Assembly (NCBI GenBank): GCA_029257775.1
Contig: JARIAQ010000012.1
Span: 1 to 55,957 of the forward strand
DNA length: 55,957 nucleotides
Reading direction: 5' to 3'
DNA from: Blautia sp.
GTDB lineage: Bacteria; Bacillota; Clostridia; Lachnospirales; Lachnospiraceae
In this document: positions 42,813 to 51,723 of the stretch, piece after piece
Numbering within the stretch: the first letter of the stretch is position 1
Layout: every line of letters begins with the position of its first letter
The notes under the pieces: model-generated
Told to the model about the DNA's origin: nothing
Seen by the model: only the letters and a program-made list of their open reading frames with translations
Databases searched by the model: none
Translations under genes and position numbers: made by a program

Positions 42813-45179
42813 TTAAGCTGTAATCATTTCTGTAATCACACCTAATACTTCATCTTGTAACTGAAATGTTGACAATTCTCCCATCACATAAATAGCACTT
42901 GTACCCTGCTCAAGTTTTCGAACTGTGTTCATAATCTTTGTCTTTAAATTAAATTCTATTTCAGCACGATCGAGAAATTTATATACTCTATCTACTACTT
43001 CATTTTTTCGTTTTTCTCCATGTTCCAGTTGAATAAAGATTTCTTCATCAATTGCCGCTTCTGGAACTGTTATCCAAAGAAATCCTGTTTCTGCTTGATA
43101 CTCATATACTGGCTGATCTATTTTCTTTTCAGACAGCATTACCTTACAAGAAACATGTTTATCAACACCCGCCAAACAGATCCTGTATGTTCTTTTTTCT
43201 GGAAGTACCTTTCTGTTTCCTTTGGCCGGGTAAATTTTAAAGTATGAAGACTCTCCATGCACATATTCCATTTTCGTTTTTGCCCAAAGTTTTTCTTCAA
43301 ACTCAGGTACATCTGCATCATCTTCCCACAAAATAAATTCTCCCGAATCACCTGTAAACACATGTATCTCCAATTGCTCACTATTTGACACTGCATTTCC
43401 TGTTTTTCTTCCATCCAAAGGAACAATATTTCCCGCCTTTGCCAATACAGGAATATTCTCTATATCTCTATACAAATCTATATGCCTTCCCCCTGTATAT
43501 GTCATACCAGTGAAAAAGTCAATCCACATACCCTCCGGCAACCAAGCTGCAAATCTTCCCATTCCTGTATGTTTTTCTCTTGGTGCTGTAATAGGACAAA
43601 CAATCAGCTTTTCTCCAAAATAATATTCATTTGGCACAACATAAGCGGAACTTTCCATAGGATGCTGATAATACATGGGTTGAATCAAAGGAATACCTTC
43701 TTGATTTGCTCTTAAATTCATCACATTTAAATAAGGAATCATTTGATGTCGAAGACGAAGATACTTCTTCATAATTCTTTCAGCGATCTCATTATATCTC
43801 CATGGTTCTTTCCCATTAAATTCATTATTGGTACTATGCAGACGCATAATAGGAGAAAACACACCAAACTGCAGCCATCGAACAGCTAATTCGTCATCTT
43901 TTATTCCATTCATGTGTCCACCAATATCATGACTCCACCAACCATATCCTATATTCGAAGCCGTAGCCGTAAAGTAAGGCTGAAAATCCAAACTTTTCCA
44001 AGTAATCACGCTGTCACCCGAAAATCCTACCGGGTACCTGTGACTGCCTGGACCTGCATATCTGGAAAAAATCAACCCTCGTTTTCCATTTCTCTTGCTA
44101 TCTTCATAATGATAATGGTTCAACATCCACAAAGGATCTAATCCCTCAATTCCAGAATTTGTCCCCTGCTGCCAATCAATCCACCAAAAATCTACTCCAC
44201 TATCCTCCAAAGGATGATGTACATATTCAAAATACCCCTTCATAAATTTTTTATTTCCCGGTTGAAAAGGTATAGGTTCTTCTGCATTTTTATCCACTCC
44301 CATATATTCTGCAAAAGGTTCATAACAATCTTCGAACGCCCTTACACCATCAGCTGGATGTACATTCAATGTTACTTTCAATCCTTTTTCATGTAGTTTT
44401 TGCAAAAATCTTTCAGGATCCGGAAATAACTCCCTATTCCATGTGTACCCTGTCCATCCAGTACCATATTTTTCATTAATATCTGTAATATGCCAATCCA
44501 TATCAATAACAGAAACCGTGAAAGGAATTTCCTCTTGCTCAAACCGCTCCATTAATTCCAGATACGTTTTTTCACTATATTGATAATAGCGACTCCACCA
44601 GTTTCCTAAAGCATACTTTGGCAACAAAGGAACTTTGCCGGTTAAAACATGAAAATCCTTCAGACATTGCAAATAATTTCTTCCGTACCCCAGAAAATAC
44701 AAATCTTCTGCCTGTGGATCCTTTCTTAATGCGATCCAACCATCTTCCTCTAATGTCATAGTTCCTTTATCATCTAACAAGGTCCATCCCTGTTCTGACA
44801 AAATTCCAGACTCCAAAGGAATTTCTCCATCTGCTTCATCAAGTGTTCTTGCCGTACCTTTTAAATCCTCTCCAATATCACCAAAATGCCACACTGGCGA
44901 AATTCCTGGATAATTTCCTGAAATATTAATTTTTAGTCCTTCTGGAGAAAATTCCCTTTTGTTATAAGTAACTCTTAATGCTGTTGTAATAATCTGCAAC
45001 TCTTTTTCCGTTTCTTCTACTCGAAATTCCGGAATCGCAAATTTACGATTTACGATTTGTTGTGTTTTACCGTCAACAAATTCTCCTGCTCCGCTATATT
45101 CCATACGAATCATGTATGGTGTCAATACTGTGAAACGATAATTTTTTCCCTGAATTACAGCTTCCTCTCTGGCCTTCAT
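42813..45179 (-). CDS. GH31 family alpha-glucosidase
   Basis: A 788-residue cytoplasmic enzyme (no signal peptide). The N-terminal beta-sandwich is followed by the barrel, with LGNWWSRYYQYSEKTYLELM, the nucleophile Asp in WWIDWQQG (near residue 331), the acid Asp in GFSGDS (near 389) and GWWSHDIGGH. C-terminal beta domains complete the usual layout. GH31 enzymes remove terminal alpha-glucose, or in some subgroups alpha-xylose or other sugars. Last gene of an operon with importer, GH65 phosphorylase and the mutase-GH13 fusion, 11 bases after the fusion gene. It probably trims internal alpha-linked oligosaccharides that the other two do not handle. Confidence 0.92.
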   Translation of the reverse strand: MKAREEAVIQGKNYRFTVLTPYMIRMEYSGAGEFVDGKTQQIVNRKFAIPEFRVEETEKELQIITTALRVTYNKREFSPEGLKINISGNYPGISPVWHFGDIGEDLKGTARTLDEADGEIPLESGILSEQGWTLLDDKGTMTLEEDGWIALRKDPQAEDLYFLGYGRNYLQCLKDFHVLTGKVPLLPKYALGNWWSRYYQYSEKTYLELMERFEQEEIPFTVSVIDMDWHITDINEKYGTGWTGYTWNRELFPDPERFLQKLHEKGLKVTLNVHPADGVRAFEDCYEPFAEYMGVDKNAEEPIPFQPGNKKFMKGYFEYVHHPLEDSGVDFWWIDWQQGTNSGIEGLDPLWMLNHYHYEDSKRNGKRGLIFSRYAGPGSHRYPVGFSGDSVITWKSLDFQPYFTATASNIGYGWWSHDIGGHMNGIKDDELAVRWLQFGVFSPIMRLHSTNNEFNGKEPWRYNEIAERIMKKYLRLRHQMIPYLNVMNLRANQEGIPLIQPMYYQHPMESSAYVVPNEYYFGEKLIVCPITAPREKHTGMGRFAAWLPEGMWIDFFTGMTYTGGRHIDLYRDIENIPVLAKAGNIVPLDGRKTGNAVSNSEQLEIHVFTGDSGEFILWEDDADVPEFEEKLWAKTKMEYVHGESSYFKIYPAKGNRKVLPEKRTYRICLAGVDKHVSCKVMLSEKKIDQPVYEYQAETGFLWITVPEAAIDEEIFIQLEHGEKRKNEVVDRVYKFLDRAEIEFNLKTKIMNTVRKLEQGTSAIYVMGELSTFQLQDEVLGVITEMITA

Positions 45180-45190
45180 ATCTTTCCTCT

Positions 45191-47536
45191 CTACTCCTCT
45201 GAATTTTTATAATAAAGAGTTTTTTTATTTTCCCGATTTAAATATACAGACGCTTCATAAGGTCGAAATTCTCTGGTTTGTAACTCTTTTTCTGGATAAT
45301 TGCTGATTAACAATGTAGTATCTTGTTGTTCCCATTCTTGCGGCATATGAAATTCTGCCAGCTGGTCAGAAAAATTCAAAACAACATACATACTTGTCCC
45401 TTTAAAATTTCTTTCATATATATATAACTGTTGGTTCTCCGGCTCATACTCCTTGAAATCACCATACACAGCAACTTCATTTTCCTTCCGCATCTGAATA
45501 AGTCTACGCATATAATAAAAAATAGAGTCTTTGTCTTCTAATGCTTCTTTTACATTAATTTGCTTATAGTTTGGATTTACTTTCAACCACGGAGTCCCCT
45601 TAGTAAATCCAGCATTATCTGTATCATCCCATTGCATAGGAGTTCTTGCATTATCTCTTGCTCTATAACGTATCCCTTCTAACAATTTTTCTGGATCTTC
45701 ATTCCCATTTACTACCCGTTCTTTCCAACAATTATGAATTTCCACATCATCATAATCCTCAATAGAATCAAAAGAAACATTTGTCATACCAATTTCTTCA
45801 CCCTGATAAATATAAGGAGTTCCTTGCATCGTTAACAACATCGTGTACAACATCTTCTGACTCTCTTTACGAAATTCTTTATCATTTCCCCTGCGTGAAA
45901 CAGTTCTTGGCTGATCATGATTGGTCCAGTATAAACTATTCCACCCTTTTTCATTCATTCCTATCTGCCACTTACTAAAAACAGCTTTCAATTCTGGTAA
46001 TGGAACTCTCCTATGCGCCCATCGTTCTCCATTAAGTGTATCCAAAGAATCATGTTCAAAATGAAAGACCATATTCAATTCATTTGTATCTTTTCCAGCA
46101 TATTGTAATGCATCTTCCAAAGTAACATCCGACATTTCTCCCACTGTCATAATATCATATTTCGAAAGTACTTCTCTATTCATTTCATGAAAAAACTCAT
46201 GAATTCTTGGTCCGTTTTGATAATTTTCTCCCCCAATTCTTCCTATTCCTTCTCTTCCATCTGGCAATCCCGGAACCTTAGAATATAGATTTGCCACATC
46301 CATTCGAAATCCATCACAACCCATATCCAGCCAAAATCTCATAATATCATATACTTCTTTTCTTACTTTCTCATTTTCCCAATTCAAATCCGGCTGCTTT
46401 TTGGTGAACAAATGCAAATAATATTGTCCTGTGGCTTTATCCAATTCCCATGCAGGTCCTGAAAAATAAGAAGTCCAATTATTAGGTTCTTTTCCATCTT
46501 TTGGATCTCTCCAAATATAATAATCTCGATATGGATTATCTTTTGATTTTCTAGATTCTATAAACCATGGATGCTCATCAGAAGTATGATTTACTACTAA
46601 ATCCATCACCAATTTTAAGTCTCTTCTATGCATTTCTTCCAGCAATTGCTTAAAATCATCCATCGTTCCAAACTCATCCATAATTTTTCGATAATCCGAA
46701 ATATCATACCCATTATCATCATTGGGAGACTGGTAACATGGAGAAAGCCAGATAACATCTATCCCCAGTTTTTTAATATAATCCAGTTCACTAATAATTC
46801 CCTGTAAATCACCTATACCATCCCCATTAGAATCCTTAAAACTTCTAGGATAGATTTGATATACAACCGCTTCTTTCCACCATATCTTTTCCTTGTTCTC
46901 TTCCATTATATCTAGTAAATCTGAAAATTTTTCTAATCTATAACTTACATTTTCACATTGTGCAGCTTCTTTCATTCCCGCACAATCCATATTTGCATTA
47001 CACGCTGCATACACTCCTGCCACTGCATCTTCTACTACAAGACATTTTTCCGGCTGAATTTCCAGAAGCTCTGCTGCTTTTAAAAACACCTCTGGATCTG
47101 GTTTCGAATTCAAAATATGATTTCCATCTGAAACAGCATGAAAATATTCGCTCAACCCTAGTTTTTCCAAAATAAAACCTGCATTTTTACTGGAAGATCC
47201 AATAGCTAGTTTTAATCCTTTACTTTTCAAAATATCCAATGTATTTTTTACTTCTTCACTTAAATCAGATGGCGTCATTGTTTCTAGGCATTCTCTATAA
47301 AAAGTATTTTTTTCTTCTGCATACTTTACTTTTTCCTTTTGTGTTACAGGCTTTTCATAGGATTCCAAAACAATTTCTAAGCTCTGCATTCTGCTAATTC
47401 CCCTTAGTCGATGATTAATTTCCTCATCAAAATAAATCCCGAGCTTATCCGCTAATTTCTTCCATGCCTGATAATGAAACTGATCTGTGTTACAAATTAC
47501 ACCATCTAAATCAAAAATAATGCCTTGATATTTCAT
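45191..47536 (-). CDS. Fusion: beta-phosphoglucomutase and GH13 alpha-glucosidase
   Basis: A 781-residue bifunctional enzyme. Residues 1-215 are a complete HAD-type beta-phosphoglucomutase: nucleophile FDLDGVICNTDQFH, cap motif LRGISRMQSLEIVL, GSSSKNAGF, SKPDPEVF and VVEDAVAG. Residues about 222-781 are a complete GH13 oligo-1,6-glucosidase-type enzyme: YQIYPRSFKDSNGDGIGDLQG, nucleophile FRMDVAN (near 412), acid VGEMSD (near 464), WTNHDQPR. Val after the nucleophile is the feature linked to alpha-1,6 preference in this subfamily. The mutase turns beta-glucose 1-phosphate, made by the upstream GH65 phosphorylase, into glucose 6-phosphate. ATG 47536 fits the GGGAG site better than 47542. The gene overlaps GH65. 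Confidence 0.93.
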   Translation of the reverse strand: MKYQGIIFDLDGVICNTDQFHYQAWKKLADKLGIYFDEEINHRLRGISRMQSLEIVLESYEKPVTQKEKVKYAEEKNTFYRECLETMTPSDLSEEVKNTLDILKSKGLKLAIGSSSKNAGFILEKLGLSEYFHAVSDGNHILNSKPDPEVFLKAAELLEIQPEKCLVVEDAVAGVYAACNANMDCAGMKEAAQCENVSYRLEKFSDLLDIMEENKEKIWWKEAVVYQIYPRSFKDSNGDGIGDLQGIISELDYIKKLGIDVIWLSPCYQSPNDDNGYDISDYRKIMDEFGTMDDFKQLLEEMHRRDLKLVMDLVVNHTSDEHPWFIESRKSKDNPYRDYYIWRDPKDGKEPNNWTSYFSGPAWELDKATGQYYLHLFTKKQPDLNWENEKVRKEVYDIMRFWLDMGCDGFRMDVANLYSKVPGLPDGREGIGRIGGENYQNGPRIHEFFHEMNREVLSKYDIMTVGEMSDVTLEDALQYAGKDTNELNMVFHFEHDSLDTLNGERWAHRRVPLPELKAVFSKWQIGMNEKGWNSLYWTNHDQPRTVSRRGNDKEFRKESQKMLYTMLLTMQGTPYIYQGEEIGMTNVSFDSIEDYDDVEIHNCWKERVVNGNEDPEKLLEGIRYRARDNARTPMQWDDTDNAGFTKGTPWLKVNPNYKQINVKEALEDKDSIFYYMRRLIQMRKENEVAVYGDFKEYEPENQQLYIYERNFKGTSMYVVLNFSDQLAEFHMPQEWEQQDTTLLISNYPEKELQTREFRPYEASVYLNRENKKTLYYKNSEE

Positions 47537-49880
47537 ATTCATTCTCCCTTATTTTTCTTTCCATTTTCATTCCTGCGGGGACTTTCACCATTTCTTCCTG
47601 AAGAAGAAAAGATACTTCTTCATTTCCATGATTTATAACTGTAACACTTGTTTTATCCACACTTATTTTTAAAAAATTTCCTTTTATACACAATGGAAAG
47701 GTTAATTTTGTCCATTTTTGTGGAAGTTTTGGTGTAAGATATAGCTTTTCGCCTTTCATTCTTACTCCACCAAATCCCATAACTGTACTTTCCCAAATTC
47801 CCCCAATAGAAGCACTGTGAATGCCTGCATCTGAAGATTTCATATATAATCCTAAATCAACGTTCAGACAACTTTCATAAAACTCATAGGCTATTTCTTC
47901 CATTCCCAAATCATTTGCTATAATTGCATGTATACATTTACTCAAAGAAGAATCATGTAATGTTTTTTCTTCATAATATTCAAAATTCTTCCGTTGAATT
48001 TCCTTATCAAATAGAACACCCAACACAAAAAATAACATAATTATATCTGCCTGTTTTATAACTTTATATTGACTGATCTGTTGAATATTAAAATCATCAA
48101 AAATTGTACCTACTTGTTCTGCTAATTTATATTTTGTAAGATCCAGTTCTTTAAGATTTTTAAATCCATCTGCTTGTGAAATAATCCCATCTGTATCCGG
48201 CTTTGGTATATATAGTTTCTCAATTCTTTCTTCTAATGTTTTCTTCAACTTTAAAAGATTAATTTTTTGATCTAATTTCCCATACAAATCTACATGTTTT
48301 GCTTCCAGCTCCTGAATCATATGTAATGCCAGTTCCATATTATGTTTTGCCATATAATTGGTATATGCATTATTATCCACATGTTCTTTATACTCATCTG
48401 GTCCTATCACATCTAAAATTTCATATCGATCCTGTTCTTCCACATACTGTAATCTGCTTGCCCAAAATCTTGCGGTTTCTAAAATAATCTCACATCCATA
48501 TTGCTCCATATAATCCTGGTCATTTGTTACCAAATAATACTGTTCCACCGCATATGCAATATCCGCTGTAATATGATGTTCGATAAGTCCTGTCCAGCAC
48601 TTTGTACATTCTCCTGTAATAACATCTGTCCCTGCATATTCCGGCGTTACTTCTCCATCACTTACCCAGGCACACTCCCATGGATACATAGCACCCTCAT
48701 ACCCATTTTTTTGTGCTTTCTTTCTTGCTCCATAAAGATTCTTATATCGATATTCTAACAAGGTTCTTGCGGTTTCTGGTTTTGTAAATATAAAATACGG
48801 CAAAATAAACATCTCTGTGTCCCAAAAAGAATGTCCCTTATATCCTTCTCCTGTAAGTGCCTTTGCACCAATCCCCACACGATTGTCTTCATGTTTTACC
48901 ATAATGTTTAGATGATACAATGCAAATCTTATTGCCAATTGATCAAAATCTGCATTTCCTTCTATAATAATATCACTGGCCTTCCAATATTTTTCCCACT
49001 GTTTTTCACTCTCTCTTTTTATTCCTTCGTATCCTTTAGAAAAAGCTGTTTTTAACACATCCCTGCCATCTTGTTTCATCTTCTCTATAATTTGCTCATT
49101 CTGTTTTCCCATATATCCCATATCTCTAGATGAATGATATACGGAAACTTTTTCAAAAGAGATTTTTTGATCCTTTTTGGCACGAAAATGATATTTATTT
49201 TTCAGTGTCCTTCGTCCCATTTCTGGCAAAACATCTGCCTTTACATTTAGCCTACAGACAGCATGTTGTGCAATCCATATTTGAGATTCTGTTGTTTGAG
49301 ACACATACTGCATTTCATTTATATCATAAACTCTTCTTTCAATATTACAAAAATGCTGTGCACCACTATTTGTCACACTTCCATCAATCCCAGTTTCAAT
49401 TACAAGATCGGCATCTTGGTCTAAAAAAAACTCCACCGCTGTTGCCATAAGATGTTCATTTTCTAATGAAACTATTCTACGAAATTGCGCCTGAAGCCGG
49501 ATTTTTGAAGGTGTTTCCCAAATAATTTCTCTGACAACTTCTCCATTCTTCAAGTTCATCGTTCTACAATATCGTTCTAATTTTCCTTTTAATAAATTTA
49601 ATTCTTGACCATTAATCTTTATATTTATTCCAGTCATATCCGGAATATTAGGCAACTCCGTTACTTCTTCTGAAGATGCTTTATTAAATGTGCCCGTGAT
49701 AAACGTATCTCTTACTTCTCCTGTATAGGTTTCTTCTAATGCATTGCGTACCCCGAGATAGCCATTTCCCTGAGCAAAAATTGCCTCGCATTTTCCCAAA
49801 TATCTTTCATCAAAAACAGTTTCCTGAATCAGCCAATTCTTCTGATTACCTGTACCTGCATTATATTTCAACCTATTCAT
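47511..49880 (-). CDS. GH65 disaccharide phosphorylase (kojibiose/nigerose/maltose/trehalose type)
   Basis: A 789-residue cytoplasmic inverting phosphorylase that splits an alpha-glucoside with phosphate to beta-glucose 1-phosphate and a free sugar. The four-part layout is intact: N-terminal beta-sandwich with IFAQGNGYLGVRNALEE, helical linker, (alpha/alpha)6 barrel with KGHSFWDTEMFILPYF and the acid Glu in DVIGPDEYKEHVDN (near residue 495), and C-terminal beta domain with HSASIGGIWES. The linkage used cannot be read with certainty; kojibiose and nigerose types are common in Lachnospiraceae. The product is consumed by the beta-phosphoglucomutase fused to GH13 in the next, overlapping gene. 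Confidence 0.93.
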   Translation of the reverse strand: MNRLKYNAGTGNQKNWLIQETVFDERYLGKCEAIFAQGNGYLGVRNALEETYTGEVRDTFITGTFNKASSEEVTELPNIPDMTGINIKINGQELNLLKGKLERYCRTMNLKNGEVVREIIWETPSKIRLQAQFRRIVSLENEHLMATAVEFFLDQDADLVIETGIDGSVTNSGAQHFCNIERRVYDINEMQYVSQTTESQIWIAQHAVCRLNVKADVLPEMGRRTLKNKYHFRAKKDQKISFEKVSVYHSSRDMGYMGKQNEQIIEKMKQDGRDVLKTAFSKGYEGIKRESEKQWEKYWKASDIIIEGNADFDQLAIRFALYHLNIMVKHEDNRVGIGAKALTGEGYKGHSFWDTEMFILPYFIFTKPETARTLLEYRYKNLYGARKKAQKNGYEGAMYPWECAWVSDGEVTPEYAGTDVITGECTKCWTGLIEHHITADIAYAVEQYYLVTNDQDYMEQYGCEIILETARFWASRLQYVEEQDRYEILDVIGPDEYKEHVDNNAYTNYMAKHNMELALHMIQELEAKHVDLYGKLDQKINLLKLKKTLEERIEKLYIPKPDTDGIISQADGFKNLKELDLTKYKLAEQVGTIFDDFNIQQISQYKVIKQADIIMLFFVLGVLFDKEIQRKNFEYYEEKTLHDSSLSKCIHAIIANDLGMEEIAYEFYESCLNVDLGLYMKSSDAGIHSASIGGIWESTVMGFGGVRMKGEKLYLTPKLPQKWTKLTFPLCIKGNFLKISVDKTSVTVINHGNEEVSFLLQEEMVKVPAGMKMERKIRENEYEISRHYF

Positions 49881-49902
49881 CGGTTCCTTTCCTTTCTTTC
49901 TT

Positions 49903-50736
49903 TTATCCCTTCATTCCAGATGCTGCCACAGATGCCTGTACTTGTTCTTGCGCAAATGCGTATAAAATAATGCCTGGAAGCACCACAACTGTCAAAGCTG
50001 CAAATAATTTTGTATAATCATAAGAAAACGATTCTGTAAAAAACTGAAGTGCCAAGGGCAATGTTCTTGTTTTATCAGAAGATGTCAACAAGGATGCATA
50101 AAAATATTCATTCCAGTTATTTAAAAACATTAATATACCCGCTGTTGCAAGCCCACTTTTAGCAAGTGGAAAATTAATTTTCCAAAAAGTTGTAAAAAAA
50201 CCAGCTCCATCCAACGTAGCTGCTTCGTCCAGAGATTTTGGAATAGACATAAACGTAGACTTTAAAATAAACATAGACATAGCCAAGCCCCCGGAAAGAT
50301 ATACTAATGTAACTCCCCAAATACTATCGTATAAATTCATTTTCATAACCAATGAAAATAACGGCTGTGCTTTTGCCTGTGCAGGAACCAAAAGAGTAAT
50401 TGTAAATAATGCAAAAATAAGATTTTTTCCCGGAAATCTATATTTCGCTATTACATAACCTCCCATAGCAAAAATCATTAAAGAAACTACCGTAGATACC
50501 ACAGAAATAACAGCAGAATTTATAAAATATTGAAGAAAATTATATTTTTCAAAAATATAACGAAAAGCATCAAAATGAATACTGGTAGGCAAAGAAAAAG
50601 GACTTGATAAAATTTGCGCATTGGTTTTAAATGCTGACATTATAATCCATAAAATCGGGAAAATTGACACAACAATTGTAAAGATCATTACGACATACAT
50701 AAAAACTTTTGTAAGTATCTTTTTTGTTTTTTTCAT
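49903..50736 (-). CDS. Carbohydrate ABC transporter permease (MalG type)
   Basis: A 277-residue permease of normal length with six membrane helices. IFPILWIIMSAFKTNAQILSSPFSLP after the first helix and the coupling motif DEAATLDGAGFFTTFWKINFPLAK are typical. It is third in the operon, between the MalF-type permease (15 bases upstream) and GH65 (22 bases downstream). With the lipoprotein it forms an importer for alpha-glucosides; the ATPase must come from elsewhere. GGAGGAG precedes the ATG. Confidence 0.93.
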   Translation of the reverse strand: MKKTKKILTKVFMYVVMIFTIVVSIFPILWIIMSAFKTNAQILSSPFSLPTSIHFDAFRYIFEKYNFLQYFINSAVISVVSTVVSLMIFAMGGYVIAKYRFPGKNLIFALFTITLLVPAQAKAQPLFSLVMKMNLYDSIWGVTLVYLSGGLAMSMFILKSTFMSIPKSLDEAATLDGAGFFTTFWKINFPLAKSGLATAGILMFLNNWNEYFYASLLTSSDKTRTLPLALQFFTESFSYDYTKLFAALTVVVLPGIILYAFAQEQVQASVAASGMKG

Positions 50737-50751
50737 AATCTTTCTCCTCCC

Positions 50752-51645
50752 CTAATAAACACTTTCATTCATTCGAAATGCCCGATTTACTATATATAAA
50801 ATTATCAATCCTAGAAGGAACATAATCACACCATTTGCATTTGCATATCCATATTTCATATCTTGTATAGACTTTACAAGAATAATTGGAAGATTCATCG
50901 TATCATCTCCTGGGCCTCCAGCCGTTGTCAGAGCAATTTGTTCGTACATTGCAACTCGCGCTGTTATTGAACAAATAACTCCTGTGCCAATAGCATTACG
51001 ACACAATGGTAAATGAATCCTGCGGGTAATTTGCCATCCCGTTGCCCCATCTACTTTTGCTGCTTCTGTCAATTCTTCAGGGATTGCCATTAAATCATTT
51101 AACACCACCAACGTAACAATTACAGAATAAAACAGCCACGTGAATGTAACCGCCCAAAATGCATACGGTGATTCATAAAACCATTGAACATGGAAATCTG
51201 GATAAATTTTACGAATTGCATTATTCAAAACACCCATATCATCATTAAAAATAAAACGATAAATCATTGCCCATGCTGCTGCTGAAATTACATTTGGAAT
51301 CATAAAAACAGCTCGGGTAAATTTCCACCCTTTGGGTTTTTGATATAAAATAAAGGCAACTAATACTCCAAAACCTACATGTAATGTTCCTGCAATTACC
51401 GACCATAACAAAATATTTCTTAATGAAATTCGAAAAGCTTCATTATGAAACATATCTATATAATTTTTAAATCCAATAAACACAGGGGCATTAAATCCAT
51501 CCCATTTGGTTAAAGAAGTATAAAAAACTGTAAGTATTGGTTGCAAATAGAATATGAAAAAAACTAATAATGATGGAAGAAGGAACAAATATATCCATTT
51601 ATAATTTCTTTTTTCCAGCTTACTAATGCCGTAAGTGTTTTTCAA
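50752..51645 (-). CDS. Carbohydrate ABC transporter permease (MalF type)
   Basis: A 297-residue permease with six membrane helices; AVFMIPNVISAAAWAMIYRFIF and the coupling motif TEAAKVDGATGWQITRRIHLPL are typical. The frame opens at ATG 51654, but that ATG touches the ribosome site AAAGGAG directly. TTG 51645, nine bases after the site, is the better start. It is preceded by an intergenic hairpin that separates it from the binding-protein gene and could lower its expression relative to that protein. Partner of the MalG-type permease that follows. Confidence 0.92.
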   Translation of the reverse strand: MKNTYGISKLEKRNYKWIYLFLLPSLLVFFIFYLQPILTVFYTSLTKWDGFNAPVFIGFKNYIDMFHNEAFRISLRNILLWSVIAGTLHVGFGVLVAFILYQKPKGWKFTRAVFMIPNVISAAAWAMIYRFIFNDDMGVLNNAIRKIYPDFHVQWFYESPYAFWAVTFTWLFYSVIVTLVVLNDLMAIPEELTEAAKVDGATGWQITRRIHLPLCRNAIGTGVICSITARVAMYEQIALTTAGGPGDDTMNLPIILVKSIQDMKYGYANANGVIMFLLGLIILYIVNRAFRMNESVY

Positions 51646-51663
51646 CTTGCACATCTCCTTTCA

Positions 51664-51710
51664 AAACAAGCTGTCACAAATGGTATGAATTCCTTTTGGA
51701 CAGCTTGTTT
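51664..51710 (-). promoter_or_regulatory. Intergenic hairpin between binding-protein and permease genes
   Basis: AAACAAGCTGTC and GACAGCTTGTTT form a perfect 12-pair stem around a 23-base loop. The T run after it is only four bases on the minus strand. It is more likely a processing or stability element, or partial terminator, that favours binding-protein mRNA, as in other sugar importer operons. Confidence 0.65.
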
Positions 51711-51723
51711 CCTCATTGTTCTA

